From NCBI RefSeq assembly GCF_002563695.1, contig NZ_PDJI01000004.1, positions 3,224,001 through 3,288,000 on the forward strand: a stretch of 64,000 nt of DNA, in the 5' to 3' direction. Under the pieces are notes generated by a model. It ran no database searches and had not been told where the DNA came from. It was given only the letters and a program-made list of their open reading frames with translations. The position numbers and the translations under genes are program-made. The DNA is from Georgenia soli (GTDB taxonomy: Bacteria; Actinomycetota; Actinomycetes; Actinomycetales; Actinomycetaceae). Below, in pieces: positions 56,615 to 64,000 of the stretch (positions are counted from its first letter, which is position 1; every line of letters starts with the position of its first letter).

Positions 56615-57133
56615 TCAGGCCTCGGCGCCGGGCTGCCGGTCCTGGCGACGGAAGGTGGTGAAGCGGTACCGCAGGCCCGTGGCCGACACGTGCCAGCCGC
56701 GGTCCGGGTCGGCCGAGGCGACCGCCCACCGGCGGTCGTCCACCGCGGGCGCCCGGGTGTCGCCGTCGACGGCGAGGTCGATGTCCGTGACGACCAGGAC
56801 GTCGGCGCGGGGGAGCGCCTCGGCGTACACCTGCCCGCCACCGATGACCCAGACGTCGCCCCCGCCCGCCAGCTCCAGGGCGTCGTCGAGGCCGGAGGCC
56901 CGCTCGGCGCCGTCGAGGGTGAGGTCGGCCCGGTGGGAGAGGACGATGTTCCGCCGGCCGGGCAGCGGTCGGTACCGCGGGTCGAGGGAGTCCCAGGTGG
57001 CTCGTCCCATGACCACGGTCGCGCCCGCCGTCGTGGTGCGGAAGTGCCTGAGGTCCTCCGGCAGGTGCCACGGCATCGTGCCACCCGCGCCGATGACGCG
57101 GTCGTGGGCCTGCGCCCAGATCAGCCCGAGCAC
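56615..57133 (-). CDS. folA: Dihydrofolate reductase
   Basis: DHFR (172 aa) regenerates tetrahydrofolate with NADPH. It shows LGLIWAQAHDRVIGAGGTMP, WHLPEDLRHFRTTTAGATVV, MGRATWDSLDPRYRPLPGR and VWVIGGGQVYAEALPRAD. GTG at 57133 shares one base with the TAG stop of thyA (TAGTG), so translation is coupled to thymidylate synthase, which consumes the folate that DHFR restores. The C-terminal region is slightly shorter and more charged than in E. coli DHFR. Confidence 0.94.
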   Translation of the reverse strand: MLGLIWAQAHDRVIGAGGTMPWHLPEDLRHFRTTTAGATVVMGRATWDSLDPRYRPLPGRRNIVLSHRADLTLDGAERASGLDDALELAGGGDVWVIGGGQVYAEALPRADVLVVTDIDLAVDGDTRAPAVDDRRWAVASADPDRGWHVSATGLRYRFTTFRRQDRQPGAEA

Positions 57134-58011
57134 TAGACGGCGACCGGGGCCTTGATGGCCGGGTGGTGCTGGTAGCCGAGCACCTCGACGTCGTCGAAGC
57201 CGTACTCGAACAACGACGGCGCCTGCCGCAGCTTCAGGGTGGGGAAGGGGTACGGCTCGCGCGAGAGCTGCTCGCGCACCTGCTCGACGTGGTTGTCGTA
57301 GATGTGGCAGTCGCCGCCCGTCCAGATGAAGTCGCCCACCTCGAGGCCGGCCTGCTGGGCGACCATGTGCGTGAGCAGGGCGTAGGAGGCGATGTTGAAG
57401 GGCACGCCGAGGAGGAGGTCGGCGCTGCGCTGGTAGAGCTGGCAGGAGAGCCGGCCGTCGGCCACGTAGAACTGGAAGAAGGCGTGGCAGGGCATCAGCG
57501 CCATCTTGTCCAGGTCGGCCACGTTCCAGGCGGAGACGATGATCCGGCGGGAGTCCGGGTTGGTGCGCAACGTGTCGAGCACCTGCTGGAGCTGGTCGAT
57601 GTGCCCGCCGTCGGGGGTGGGCCAGGTCCGCCACTGCACGCCGTAGACCGGGCCGAGCTCGCCGTCCTCGGCCGCCCACTCGTTCCAGATCCGGATGCCG
57701 TGGTCCTGGAGCCACCGGACGTTGGAGTCGCCGCGCAGGAACCACAGCAGCTCGCCGACCACCGAGTGCAGGTGCACCTTCTTCGTGGTCACCAGGGGGA
57801 AGCCCTGGGTGAGGTCGAACCGCATCTGGTGGCCGAACACGCTGCGCGTCCCCGTGCCGGTTCGGTCGGCCTTGGGGGTGCCGTGCTCGAGGACGTGGCG
57901 CAGGAGGTCCTCGTACGCGGTGCTGACCGTCCGGCCGGCGCGCTCGGCGCCTGTCGGCGCCGCCGGGGCGATGGTGTGCTGGTCCGGGCTGGCGGCGGGG
58001 GACTGGGTCAT
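57133..58011 (-). CDS. thyA: Thymidylate synthase
   Basis: ThyA (292 aa) makes dTMP from dUMP using methylene-tetrahydrofolate. It has [31 protein letters not shown] region, nucleophile Cys175 in [12 protein letters not shown], and [21 protein letters not shown] at 58011 gives a 28-residue N-terminal extension compared with E. coli; GTG at 57927 would give the usual start. The upstream start is favoured because TAAGAT lies 6 bases before it (leaderless type). Confidence 0.94.
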   Translation of the reverse strand: MTQSPAASPDQHTIAPAAPTGAERAGRTVSTAYEDLLRHVLEHGTPKADRTGTGTRSVFGHQMRFDLTQGFPLVTTKKVHLHSVVGELLWFLRGDSNVRWLQDHGIRIWNEWAAEDGELGPVYGVQWRTWPTPDGGHIDQLQQVLDTLRTNPDSRRIIVSAWNVADLDKMALMPCHAFFQFYVADGRLSCQLYQRSADLLLGVPFNIASYALLTHMVAQQAGLEVGDFIWTGGDCHIYDNHVEQVREQLSREPYPFPTLKLRQAPSLFEYGFDDVEVLGYQHHPAIKAPVAV

Positions 58012-58048
58012 CCGTGCATCTTAGGCGGAGGCGAGCCGCGGCGCGGCT

Positions 58049-58075
58049 GACGCCCGCGCCGGTGGCGCGGGCGTC
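58049..58075 (-). terminator. Terminator after first Hsp20 gene
   Basis: Perfect 12-bp arms (58049-58060 and 58064-58075) with loop GGT, 10 bases downstream of the minus-strand hsp20 stop and before thyA. Confidence 0.85.
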
Positions 58076-58085
58076 GTCGGGGTCG

Positions 58086-58553
58086 TCAGGAGCTCGTCCC
58101 GGACGGCTCCTGCTCGATCGTGCGGTGCTCGCCCTGCTCGATCGTGCGGTGCGACTCCTCGCGGGCCACGGTGATCTTGCGGGGGCGTGCCTCCTCGGCG
58201 AGCGGGAGCGTCAGCGTGAGCACGCCGTCGGAGTAGGCGGCGTCGACGTTGTCGACGTCGACGTGCTGGCCCAGCGTGAGCTGGCGGGCGAACGTGCCGA
58301 CCGGCCGCTCCCGGGAGAGCCACTGGACGTCGTCCTCGGCCATGGCCGCGCGCTCGGCCCTGATGGTCAGCGTGCGGTCCTCGACGTCGATGTCGATCGA
58401 CTCGGGCCGGACGCCCGGCAGGTCGATCCTCGCGACGAACTGGTGCCCCTGGCGGTACAGGTCCATCGGCATCGGGCTGGCCGTCGGGACCTGGCGCAGA
58501 GCGGTGTCCAGCCACCGGTCGAGCTCACGGAACGGATCGGAACGAAGAACCAT
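58086..58553 (-). CDS. Hsp20/alpha-crystallin family small heat-shock protein (downstream copy)
   Basis: This 155-aa holdase has an alpha-crystallin domain (FVARIDLPGVRPESIDIDVED, RTLTIRAERAAMAEDDVQWL, SRERPVGTFARQLTLGQHVD, ASYSDGVLTL-like core AAYSDGVLTLTLPL) and a C-terminus with two HRTIEQ repeats. ATG at 58553 is chosen because GGAGG lies 8 bases upstream; ATG at 58559 and GTGs farther up are also in frame. It is a tandem paralogue of the next gene upstream and shares its promoter region. Confidence 0.9.
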   Translation of the reverse strand: MVLRSDPFRELDRWLDTALRQVPTASPMPMDLYRQGHQFVARIDLPGVRPESIDIDVEDRTLTIRAERAAMAEDDVQWLSRERPVGTFARQLTLGQHVDVDNVDAAYSDGVLTLTLPLAEEARPRKITVAREESHRTIEQGEHRTIEQEPSGTSS

Positions 58554-58618
58554 CTCCATCACCTCCACTGGTGCACCGGCCCCGGCTCCGAGGCCGGTCG
58601 AACTGTCTGACCTGTGTG

Positions 58619-58644
58619 CCTGCCCGGCCGCGCGGCCGGGCAGG
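58619..58644 (-). terminator. Hairpin between the two hsp20 genes
   Basis: A perfect 26-base palindrome with 11-bp arms (58619-58629 and 58634-58644) and loop GCGC lies 15 bases after the stop of the upstream hsp20 gene. It may terminate part of the transcripts or stabilise the first message. Confidence 0.8.
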
Positions 58645-58659
58645 ACGCTGTAGAAGAAC

Positions 58660-59106
58660 TCAGGCGGACGCGCTGTCCTTCTGCCCGACGGCGGCCTGCT
58701 GGTCGCCCGAGGCGTGGCTCACCTGGATCTTGCGCGGCCTGGCCTCCTCGGCCACCGGGATCGTCAGCTGCAGCACGCCGTCGGAGTACGACGCCTCGAT
58801 GCGGTCGAGGGCCAGGCCGTTGCCCAGCGAGAGCTGGCGGGCGAACGTGCCGGTTGGGCGCTCGTGCGAGAGCCACTGGACGTCGTCCTCGACGGCGGAG
58901 CGACGCTCGGCCCGCACCGTCAGCGTGCGGTCCTCGACATCGATGTCGATCGACGACGGGTCGACGCCGGGCAGGTCCATCAGCGCCACGAACTTCTCGC
59001 CGCGGCGAAAGAGGTCGAGCGGCATCCCGGGCGAGGACGGGACCTGGCGCATCGCGTTGGTGAGCCAGCGGTCCATGTCGCGGAACGGGTCGTAACGGTT
59101 AGCCAT
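58660..59106 (-). CDS. Hsp20/alpha-crystallin family small heat-shock protein (promoter-proximal copy)
   Basis: This 148-aa protein resembles its neighbour throughout: PFRDMDRWLTNAMRQVPSSP, LMDLPGVDPSSIDIDVEDRT, SHERPTGTFARQLSL and ASYSDGVLQLTIPVAEEARP. It holds unfolded proteins for ATP-dependent chaperones. ATG at 59106 follows GGAGGTGG; the longer frame upstream is not family-like. A perfect CIRCE operator lies about 70 bp upstream, so HrcA should repress it at normal temperature. Confidence 0.92.
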   Translation of the reverse strand: MANRYDPFRDMDRWLTNAMRQVPSSPGMPLDLFRRGEKFVALMDLPGVDPSSIDIDVEDRTLTVRAERRSAVEDDVQWLSHERPTGTFARQLSLGNGLALDRIEASYSDGVLQLTIPVAEEARPRKIQVSHASGDQQAAVGQKDSASA

Positions 59107-59487
59107 GGGTCCACCTCCACGTGTTCGGTCCGGACGGTCCGGATCGTCCCGACCGAGCTCCGGCCGGTGCTTCATTTTTAGCACTCGCCCCAGCCGAGTG
59201 CTAACGCTGATCGCTCACGGCGAAAACCTGAGCGCCAGAGACTCAACATTGCACGTCGTCCCAGGTCACAGCCGTGAGACGACCGACGACTGGGCCTGGC
59301 CGAAGCGGCCGTCGCGGTCCCCGTCGCAGCCGTCGACGCCCGTCCAGGTCTCGCGACCATCGCGACCAGGCCGTTCTCGAACGACCGTCCTGCCGGTCCT
59401 CCTCTCCCGCGCCGCCCAGGTGGTTCAAGCATTCCTATGGCTATCGGGGCGTTCGTGGCGCATCCTTGGCAGGACGAAGGAGTCGCC
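59107..59487. other. Divergent gap between hsp20 and flavodoxin-like gene
   Basis: Apart from the CIRCE element and adjacent TAAAAAT, which could be a -10 for the minus strand, this 381-bp gap contains no gene I can support. AAGGAG at 59477-59482 is the ribosome binding site of the plus-strand gene. Confidence 0.55.
59178..59204. promoter_or_regulatory. CIRCE operator (HrcA site)
   Basis: TTAGCACTC (59178-59186), nine bases, GAGTGCTAA (59196-59204): an exact match to the CIRCE consensus TTAGCACTC-N9-GAGTGCTAA. It lies upstream of the hsp20 pair. CIRCE is best known at groES/groEL, so its use here is notable. Confidence 0.92.
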
Positions 59488-60036
59488 ATGAGGATTCTTG
59501 TCACGGCGGCCAGCCGCCACGGGGCGACCGCAGGTATCGCAGCGGCGCTCGGCGACCGGCTCGCAAGCCTGGGGCACGACGTCGACCTGCGCCCGCCCGA
59601 GGAGGTCGTGGACGTGGGCGAGGCGGAGGCCGTCGTCCTCGGCAGCGCCGTCTACGCCGGCCTGTGGCTCAAGGCGGCCAGGGAGGCCGTCGACCGGCTG
59701 GCGCCGCAGCTGCGGCTCAGACCCACCTGGCTCTTCTCGTCGGGTCCTCTCGGCGACCCGCCCGTCACGGGCCAGGAGCCCGACGTCGCGGGCTACGTCG
59801 AGGCGACCGGCGCCCTGGAGCATCGCACGTTCCCCGGCGCGCTCGACCTGTGCCGGCTGATGTACAGCGAGCGGCTCATGGTGCGGGCCCTGCACGCCCC
59901 GGTGGGCGACTTCCGCGACCTGCGCGCCGTCGAGGCGTGGGCGGACCACATCCACGCCCAGCTGGGGCGCCGGCCGCGGACGGCGGCAGGGCAGCGGACG
60001 GCCCGGCCGCGCACCGGCGGGGTGGCGGCGGCCTGA
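59488..60036 (+). CDS. Flavodoxin domain protein (HemG-like)
   Basis: This 182-aa protein has a flavodoxin phosphate loop (ILVTAASRHGATAGIAAALG), VVLGSAVYAGLWLKAAREAV and WLFSSGPLGDPPV. The fold resembles menaquinone-dependent protoporphyrinogen oxidases (HemG), but it may only be a stress-related flavodoxin. ATG at 59488 follows AAGGAG by 5 bases; the longer in-frame extension is not conserved-looking. The tail is Arg/Ala-rich. Confidence 0.82.
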   Translation: MRILVTAASRHGATAGIAAALGDRLASLGHDVDLRPPEEVVDVGEAEAVVLGSAVYAGLWLKAAREAVDRLAPQLRLRPTWLFSSGPLGDPPVTGQEPDVAGYVEATGALEHRTFPGALDLCRLMYSERLMVRALHAPVGDFRDLRAVEAWADHIHAQLGRRPRTAAGQRTARPRTGGVAAA

Positions 60037-60074
60037 CGCCTGCGCCCGCCCTCGGTCGGCTGCGGCGCCCTCGG

Positions 60075-60860
60075 TCAGCGGCCGAGCGCGTCGATCGCCG
60101 AGACCTCGTCGTCGGTCAGCCGCAGGTCGACGGCGGCGAGGTTGGCCTCGAGCCGTTCCCGGCGGACCGACTTCGGGATGACCACGAATCCCCGCCGGAG
60201 GTGCCAGGCGAGGACCACCTGCTGCGGCGTGGCGCCGTGCGCCCGGGCGACCCGGTCGAGCACAGGGTCTGCCATGTCTGTGCGTTTGAAGGCGCTGTAG
60301 CCCTCGAGGAGGACACCTCGGCGCTCCAGCTCCGCCACCAGCGCCGGGTCATGGTCCGAGGGGCTCCACGGGATCTGGTCGATCGCCGGGGTGACGCCGG
60401 TGGCCTGCGTGAGCTCGTCGATCAGCTCCGGGGAGTAGTTGGAGACGCCGATCGACGCCGCACGGCCGGCCTCGCGGGCGGCCACGAGGCGCTCCCACAT
60501 GCGCAGGCTCCCCGACTCGCCGTGGGGCGGCCAGTGCACGAGCCACAGGTCCACCCGCTCGAGACCGAGCTGGCGCAGCGACTCCTCGAGCGTCTCGTCC
60601 TCACGCCCGAGCCTGTCGGGCGGGCACTTGGTGGTGACGAAGACCTCGTCCCGGACGCCGGAGTCGGCCAGGGCGCGGCCGATGTCCGCCTCGTTGCCGT
60701 ACATCGTGGCCGTGTCGACGTGCCGGTACCCGAGGTCCAGCGCCGTGCGGACGGCGCGGTACACCTCGTCGCCACGTGCCTGCCACGTGCCCAGCCCCAG
60801 CAGCGGGATCGTCGCGGAGCCGTCGCGGGCGGCGATCGGCGCCGTCGGCACGGCGCTCAC
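60075..60860 (-). CDS. Aldo/keto reductase
   Basis: This 261-aa NADPH-dependent oxidoreductase has GLGTWQARGDEVYRAVRTAL, LGYRHVDTATMYGNEADIGR (catalytic Asp and Tyr), VFVTTKCPPDRLG (Lys) and VDLWLVHWPPH (His), then IGVSNYSPELIDEL and VVIPKSVRRERLEANLAA. It resembles 2,5-diketo-gluconate reductase-type enzymes. GTG at 60860 overlaps the upstream gene stop by 4 bp; it is the last gene of a three-gene coupled unit with an OsmC-family protein. Confidence 0.93.
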   Translation of the reverse strand: MSAVPTAPIAARDGSATIPLLGLGTWQARGDEVYRAVRTALDLGYRHVDTATMYGNEADIGRALADSGVRDEVFVTTKCPPDRLGREDETLEESLRQLGLERVDLWLVHWPPHGESGSLRMWERLVAAREAGRAASIGVSNYSPELIDELTQATGVTPAIDQIPWSPSDHDPALVAELERRGVLLEGYSAFKRTDMADPVLDRVARAHGATPQQVVLAWHLRRGFVVIPKSVRRERLEANLAAVDLRLTDDEVSAIDALGR

Positions 60861-61594
60861 AGCGAGTCCCCGAACGTCGCGGGCGCGGGACCGAAGGCGT
60901 CGGTCGTCCCCTCCACGACGTTCCGCGCGATCCTCCTCGTGCCGGTGTACCCGATGACGACGCCGACGCCGAACGGCGCGAGGCGGCCCAGCACCAGCGC
61001 CCCGCCGCGGGCGGCGCCGTACCGGACCAGGCGCCGGGTGAGCGCCTTGTTGACGGCCTTGACGGTGCCGATCGGCAGCTTGGTGATCGCGGCCTTCGCC
61101 CAGTACAGGGTGCCCAGGCCCAGCTGACCGGAGATGGCCTCCGCGCCCTCCTCGCCGAGGAGAGCCGCCATCAGGAGGGTGCGCCGTCGTTCGAGGTCGT
61201 CCACGGCGACACCGTGGACCGACGCCACCGCCATGACGTAGCGCGCCGAGGCCGAGAGGAAGGCGACGGTCTGGACCGTGGTCAGTCCGAGGGCACTGAC
61301 GGTCCCCACCCCCGGGACGGTGGCGACGGAGCCGACCGCCGCACCGAGGAGCGCGGCGCGGCGGAGGTACCGCTTCTCGAGGCGTTGGAGCAGGGCGGCC
61401 GGGGTCAGCTCGGGGTCCTCGCGGCGGAGCTCGTGGACGAGGTCGTCGGCACGGGACGCGCGCCTGACACCGAGGTCCACGAAGCGCTCGACCAGTCCGT
61501 GGCGGGCGGCCTCCTGCTCGTCGGCGGTCGTCCCGACGGCGACGTCCGTGGTGGGCGGCTCGGCCTCGTGGCGCCGGTGGCGCAGGGCGCTCAT
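60857..61594 (-). CDS. Hydrophobic protein, possibly EcsC-like
   Basis: This 245-aa protein has a charged N-terminus, a hydrophobic, Gly/Ala/Val-rich middle (LLGAAVGSVATVPGVGTVSA, FLSASARYVMAVASVHGVAV) and a further hydrophobic C-terminal stretch (GALVLGRLAPFGVGVVIGYT). The pattern recalls EcsC-family proteins, but I cannot confirm this by eye. ATG at 61594 overlaps the OsmC-family stop (ATGA) and its own stop overlaps the aldo/keto reductase start, so it is the middle gene of a tightly coupled trio. Confidence 0.7.
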   Translation of the reverse strand: MSALRHRRHEAEPPTTDVAVGTTADEQEAARHGLVERFVDLGVRRASRADDLVHELRREDPELTPAALLQRLEKRYLRRAALLGAAVGSVATVPGVGTVSALGLTTVQTVAFLSASARYVMAVASVHGVAVDDLERRRTLLMAALLGEEGAEAISGQLGLGTLYWAKAAITKLPIGTVKAVNKALTRRLVRYGAARGGALVLGRLAPFGVGVVIGYTGTRRIARNVVEGTTDAFGPAPATFGDSL

Positions 61595-62058
61595 CCGGCC
61601 ACCTCGTCGGTGAAGATGATCGTGTGGGGTGCACCCGCGTCCAGCGTCCGCCCCACGGTGCACTGCCGCTCGATGGCGAGCTCGGCACGCTCGAGCGTCC
61701 TCGTCCGGGTGCTCTCGTCCAGGCCGGAGAGGTCTGTGACGATCTCGACGGTCAGCGAGCTGTAGCGGTTCTCCTCCTGGTTCTTCTCGTTCGCCACCCC
61801 GATGACGGCGGCGAACTCGGCCCCGAGCGCGTGCGAGAGGCGGTGGTCCGCCGAGAGCCCGCTGCACGTGGCCAGCGCCAGCTGCAGCAGCTCGCCCGGG
61901 GTGAACTCACCCTCGCCGTCGCCCACGCGCACCTCCGCGCCGCGCGCGTTCCGTCCGGCGTACGCGCGCGTCCCGGTCCGCTCGGCCCACAGCGCCCGGG
62001 TGGGGGGTTCCTCCGTCGTGTCCGCGGATCCCGCGGTGTCCAGCTCGACCTCGCTCAT
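61591..62058 (-). CDS. OsmC family peroxide-resistance protein
   Basis: This 155-aa protein has the OsmC fold with two redox Cys in ELLQLALATCSGLSAD and IERQCTVGRTLDAGAPH. OsmC/Ohr proteins detoxify organic hydroperoxides using thiols. ATG at 62058 is preceded by CACGAT with a 7-base gap, a leaderless-type arrangement, and is divergent from zwf, which supplies NADPH. It is the first gene of the trio with the hydrophobic protein and aldo/keto reductase, suggesting an oxidative or carbonyl stress unit. Confidence 0.9.
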   Translation of the reverse strand: MSEVELDTAGSADTTEEPPTRALWAERTGTRAYAGRNARGAEVRVGDGEGEFTPGELLQLALATCSGLSADHRLSHALGAEFAAVIGVANEKNQEENRYSSLTVEIVTDLSGLDESTRTRTLERAELAIERQCTVGRTLDAGAPHTIIFTDEVAG

Positions 62059-62132
62059 GAGGACGATCGTGGCACGGCGGTGCGCCCGTCGCCCGCCGCG
62101 ACGCCTCTGCGCCGCCCGCGTACGTTGGCCCC

Positions 62133-63569
62133 GTGAGCACATCCACCGGCCCCCACACGCTTCCGGACTCCGTCGTCATCGTCCTCTTCGGAGCAACCGG
62201 GGACCTGGCGGGGCGCATGGTGCTCCCGGCCGTCCACGAGGTCCACGAGCGCGGCCTCATGCCGGAGCACTGGCGCCTCGTCGGCTGCGCGGCCGAGGCC
62301 CTGGACGAGGAGGCCTTCCGCGACCGCGTCGAGGAGGTCCTGGACCGCAGCGACGTCGGCAGGCCCTCCGACTGGGCCACGGTGCGCCCGCAGATCCGCT
62401 ACGCGGCCGGGGAGTTCGGCCCCGACGACCCCGGCGAGCTGCCCCGCATCCTCGGCGAGGTCCGTGACGAGCTCGCCCGGGAGAGCGGCAGCGAGCCGCT
62501 CGTCCTGCACTTCCTCGCGGTGCCCCCCGTCGCCTTCCGGTCGATCGCCCGCGGGCTCGGGGCCCACGGCCTGGCGGAGGGGGCACGCGTCGTCTTCGAG
62601 AAGCCCTTCGGCACGTCGCTGGAGTCGTTCGAGAGCCTCGACGCCGCGGTGAAGGAGGTGCTCCAGGAGGACCAGATCTTCCGCATCGACCACTTCCTCG
62701 GCAAGGAGGGCGTGCAGACCATCTACGTCCTGCGTTTCGCCAACCAGCTCTTCGGCTCGGAGTGGTCGCGGGCGAGCGTCGACCAGGTCCAGATCGACGT
62801 GCCCGAGGACCTGGACGTCGCCAACCGCATCGGCTTCTACGAGGCCACCGGTGCCGCGCTCGACATGATCGTCACCCACCTCTTCCAGGTGGCCGGGCAG
62901 GTGGCGATGGAGCCTCCTGCCGACCTGCGCGACCCCACCTCCGTGCTGGACGCCCGCGAGACGGTGCTCCGCGCGTTCCGCCCGCTGGACCCGACGCAGG
63001 ACGTGGTCCTCGGCCAGTTCGACGGCTACCGGGACATCGACGGCGCCGCGCCCGACTCGAGGCAGGACACCTTCGCGGCCGTGCGGCTGTGGGTGGACAC
63101 CGAGCGCTGGCGCGGCGTGCCGTTCCTGCTGCGCACGGGCAAGCGCATGGCCCGCCGGACGCAGCGGATCACCCTGGTGCTCAAGCCGCCGTTCGGGCCG
63201 CTCGCCAGGGAGCTGGACACCCCGAACACCATCGAGATCTGTTTCAGCGGCGACGGCGAGATCCAGCTGGGCATCACCGTGAAGACGCCCGGGCCGGACC
63301 TGAGCTACTCCTCCGGCAAGGCCGTGCTCGAGCTGGACGACGTGCCGGGCGGGGAGCCGATCTCGCCGTACGCCTCGCTGATCCACGACGCCCTCATCGG
63401 GGACCGTTCCTTGTTCACGACGGCGGAGGGGCTGCGGGCCGCCTTCACCGCCTTCGCCCCGCTCCAGGGCCCGGAACGTCCCGACCCGCTCCCGTACGAG
63501 CCGGGCTCGTGGGGTCCCGAGGAGGCCCGCCGGCTCGCCCAGCCGCACCGGTGGATGCTGGGGGAGTAG
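62133..63569 (+). CDS. zwf: Glucose-6-phosphate 1-dehydrogenase
   Basis: G6PDH (478 aa) starts the oxidative pentose phosphate route and yields NADPH. It has the Rossmann fingerprint VIVLFGATGDLAGRMVLPAV, VFEKPFGTS, His187 in RIDHFLGKEGVQT and the likely catalytic His249 in DMIVTHLFQ. GTG at 62133 lies 6 bases after TACGTT (62121-62126), so the mRNA is probably leaderless. It stands alone rather than with tal/tkt/opcA here and is divergent from the OsmC unit. Confidence 0.94.
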   Translation: MSTSTGPHTLPDSVVIVLFGATGDLAGRMVLPAVHEVHERGLMPEHWRLVGCAAEALDEEAFRDRVEEVLDRSDVGRPSDWATVRPQIRYAAGEFGPDDPGELPRILGEVRDELARESGSEPLVLHFLAVPPVAFRSIARGLGAHGLAEGARVVFEKPFGTSLESFESLDAAVKEVLQEDQIFRIDHFLGKEGVQTIYVLRFANQLFGSEWSRASVDQVQIDVPEDLDVANRIGFYEATGAALDMIVTHLFQVAGQVAMEPPADLRDPTSVLDARETVLRAFRPLDPTQDVVLGQFDGYRDIDGAAPDSRQDTFAAVRLWVDTERWRGVPFLLRTGKRMARRTQRITLVLKPPFGPLARELDTPNTIEICFSGDGEIQLGITVKTPGPDLSYSSGKAVLELDDVPGGEPISPYASLIHDALIGDRSLFTTAEGLRAAFTAFAPLQGPERPDPLPYEPGSWGPEEARRLAQPHRWMLGE

Positions 63570-63633
63570 GTGCTCGACGAGTAGCGCGTCCTGACGTGGC
63601 GCACGTCACGCGTCGGGTACGGTGGGGCCCGCA

Positions 63634-63684
63634 CCTGGCTCAACGGCGAGCCAGGCGCCTTGACCGGTCAGTCCTGACCGGTCA
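63634..63684. terminator. Tandem hairpins between zwf and DUF2505 gene
   Basis: CCTGGCT (63634-63640) and AGCCAGG (63649-63655) form one stem. TGACCGGTCA at 63661-63670 is repeated at 63675-63684; each copy is self-complementary and the two form a 10-bp stem with loop GTCC. The second copy includes the stop of the minus-strand gene. Confidence 0.8.
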
Positions 63685-64000
63685 GTGACGGGCCGCGAGA
63701 TGCTCGAGACCGAGACGGCGCTCGACGGCGACGACCTGGTCCACGGTCCCCACCGCCGCCTTCTCGATCGGCTCGCCGAACAGCGGCACGGAGGCCGACA
63801 CGTCGCCGTCGTAGGTCTGCTCGCACCCGGCCATCGTCGGAGCGAGCCGCTGGGTGCCGGAGATCCGCGCCGGCACGCCCTGGATGTCGACGGACATCGT
63901 CGCGGTGCGGCTGCCGTCCGCGGCCGGGGCCTGCCACGCCTCGACCAGACGGACCTCGAGGGAGTCGCCCACCAGGGAGCGCAGCGCGGTCGGCACCGAC
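63682..64000 (-). CDS. DUF2505-like protein (start outside window)
   Basis: The frame runs off the right edge; 106 codons are visible. The segment SLEVRLVEAWQAPAADGSRT, TMSVDIQGVPARISGTQRLA and VPLFGEPIEKAAVGTVDQVV resembles DUF2505 / SRPBCC-type actinobacterial proteins of about 160 residues, which have no known function. The apparent GTG at 63996 is inside the domain and is not the real start. It is convergent with zwf. Confidence 0.72.
   Translation of the reverse strand, partial: SVPTALRSLVGDSLEVRLVEAWQAPAADGSRTATMSVDIQGVPARISGTQRLAPTMAGCEQTYDGDVSASVPLFGEPIEKAAVGTVDQVVAVERRLGLEHLAARH

Overview
The window is very GC-rich chromosomal DNA from an actinobacterium. Markers include the EndoMS/NucS mismatch endonuclease, mycoredoxin, WhiB7, the GlgE maltosyltransferase pathway, a DUF222-HNH (13E12-type) protein, DUF2550 beside the ATP synthase genes, and many GTG starts. 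Gene content and order fit the Micrococcales (for example a Georgenia- or Cellulomonas-like genus), but that placement is inference. No phage, plasmid, CRISPR array or insertion sequence is evident. Both ends cut genes: atpG on the left and a DUF2505-type gene on the right.

Layout. 0-3.8 kb: end of the F1Fo ATP synthase operon (atpG, atpD, a short atpC), DUF2550 and nucS. 3.9-13.7 kb: amino-sugar and beta-glucoside catabolism (nagA-bgl), small housekeeping genes, a DivIVA-like coiled-coil protein, a repeat-bearing membrane protein with a lipoprotein, and a YbbN-like thioredoxin/TPR protein. 13.8-24.4 kb: the alpha-glucan block glgE-treS-mak-glgB (minus strand, overlapping stops and starts) divergent from glgP; glgX follows at 27.4-29.7 kb. 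Together they convert trehalose or maltose to maltose-1-phosphate, build branched alpha-glucan and break it down again. 24.4-27.4 kb: an orphan asparagine-synthase-like gene, and trpS preceded by a Trp-Trp leader peptide with a classical attenuator. 30-37.4 kb: etfBA, an FMN reductase, a divergent Hsp70-like protein, and cysteine desulfurase-mnmA (tRNA thiolation).

37.4-38.05 kb is a compositionally distinct gene-free stretch with three 44-bp repeats ahead of the DUF222-HNH gene. 39.7-53.4 kb holds a block whose members resemble the actinobacterial nudC / mycoredoxin / uvrD2 / whiB7 / DUF2342 protease / PDZ-Lon protease / UPF0182 neighbourhood. whiB7 has a recognisable self-activating-type promoter, a long leader with a small upstream ORF, and a strong terminator hairpin. 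53.8 kb: an initiator tRNA gene. 54.3-64 kb: an extradiol-dioxygenase-like protein, an OmpA-like protein with a lipoprotein, thyA-folA, two Hsp20 genes under a perfect CIRCE operator, a flavodoxin-like protein, an aldo/keto reductase with an OsmC-family protein, and zwf.

Two traits recur. Many genes have a -10-like hexamer (NANNNT) ending 6-7 nt before the start codon and no Shine-Dalgarno sequence, as expected for leaderless mRNAs. Short tandem repeats, often in three copies (21-58 bp), sit in several intergenic gaps. The best candidates for closer study are the trpS attenuator, the whiB7 leader, the CIRCE-hsp20 unit and the orphan E1-like (ThiF) protein beside whiB7.
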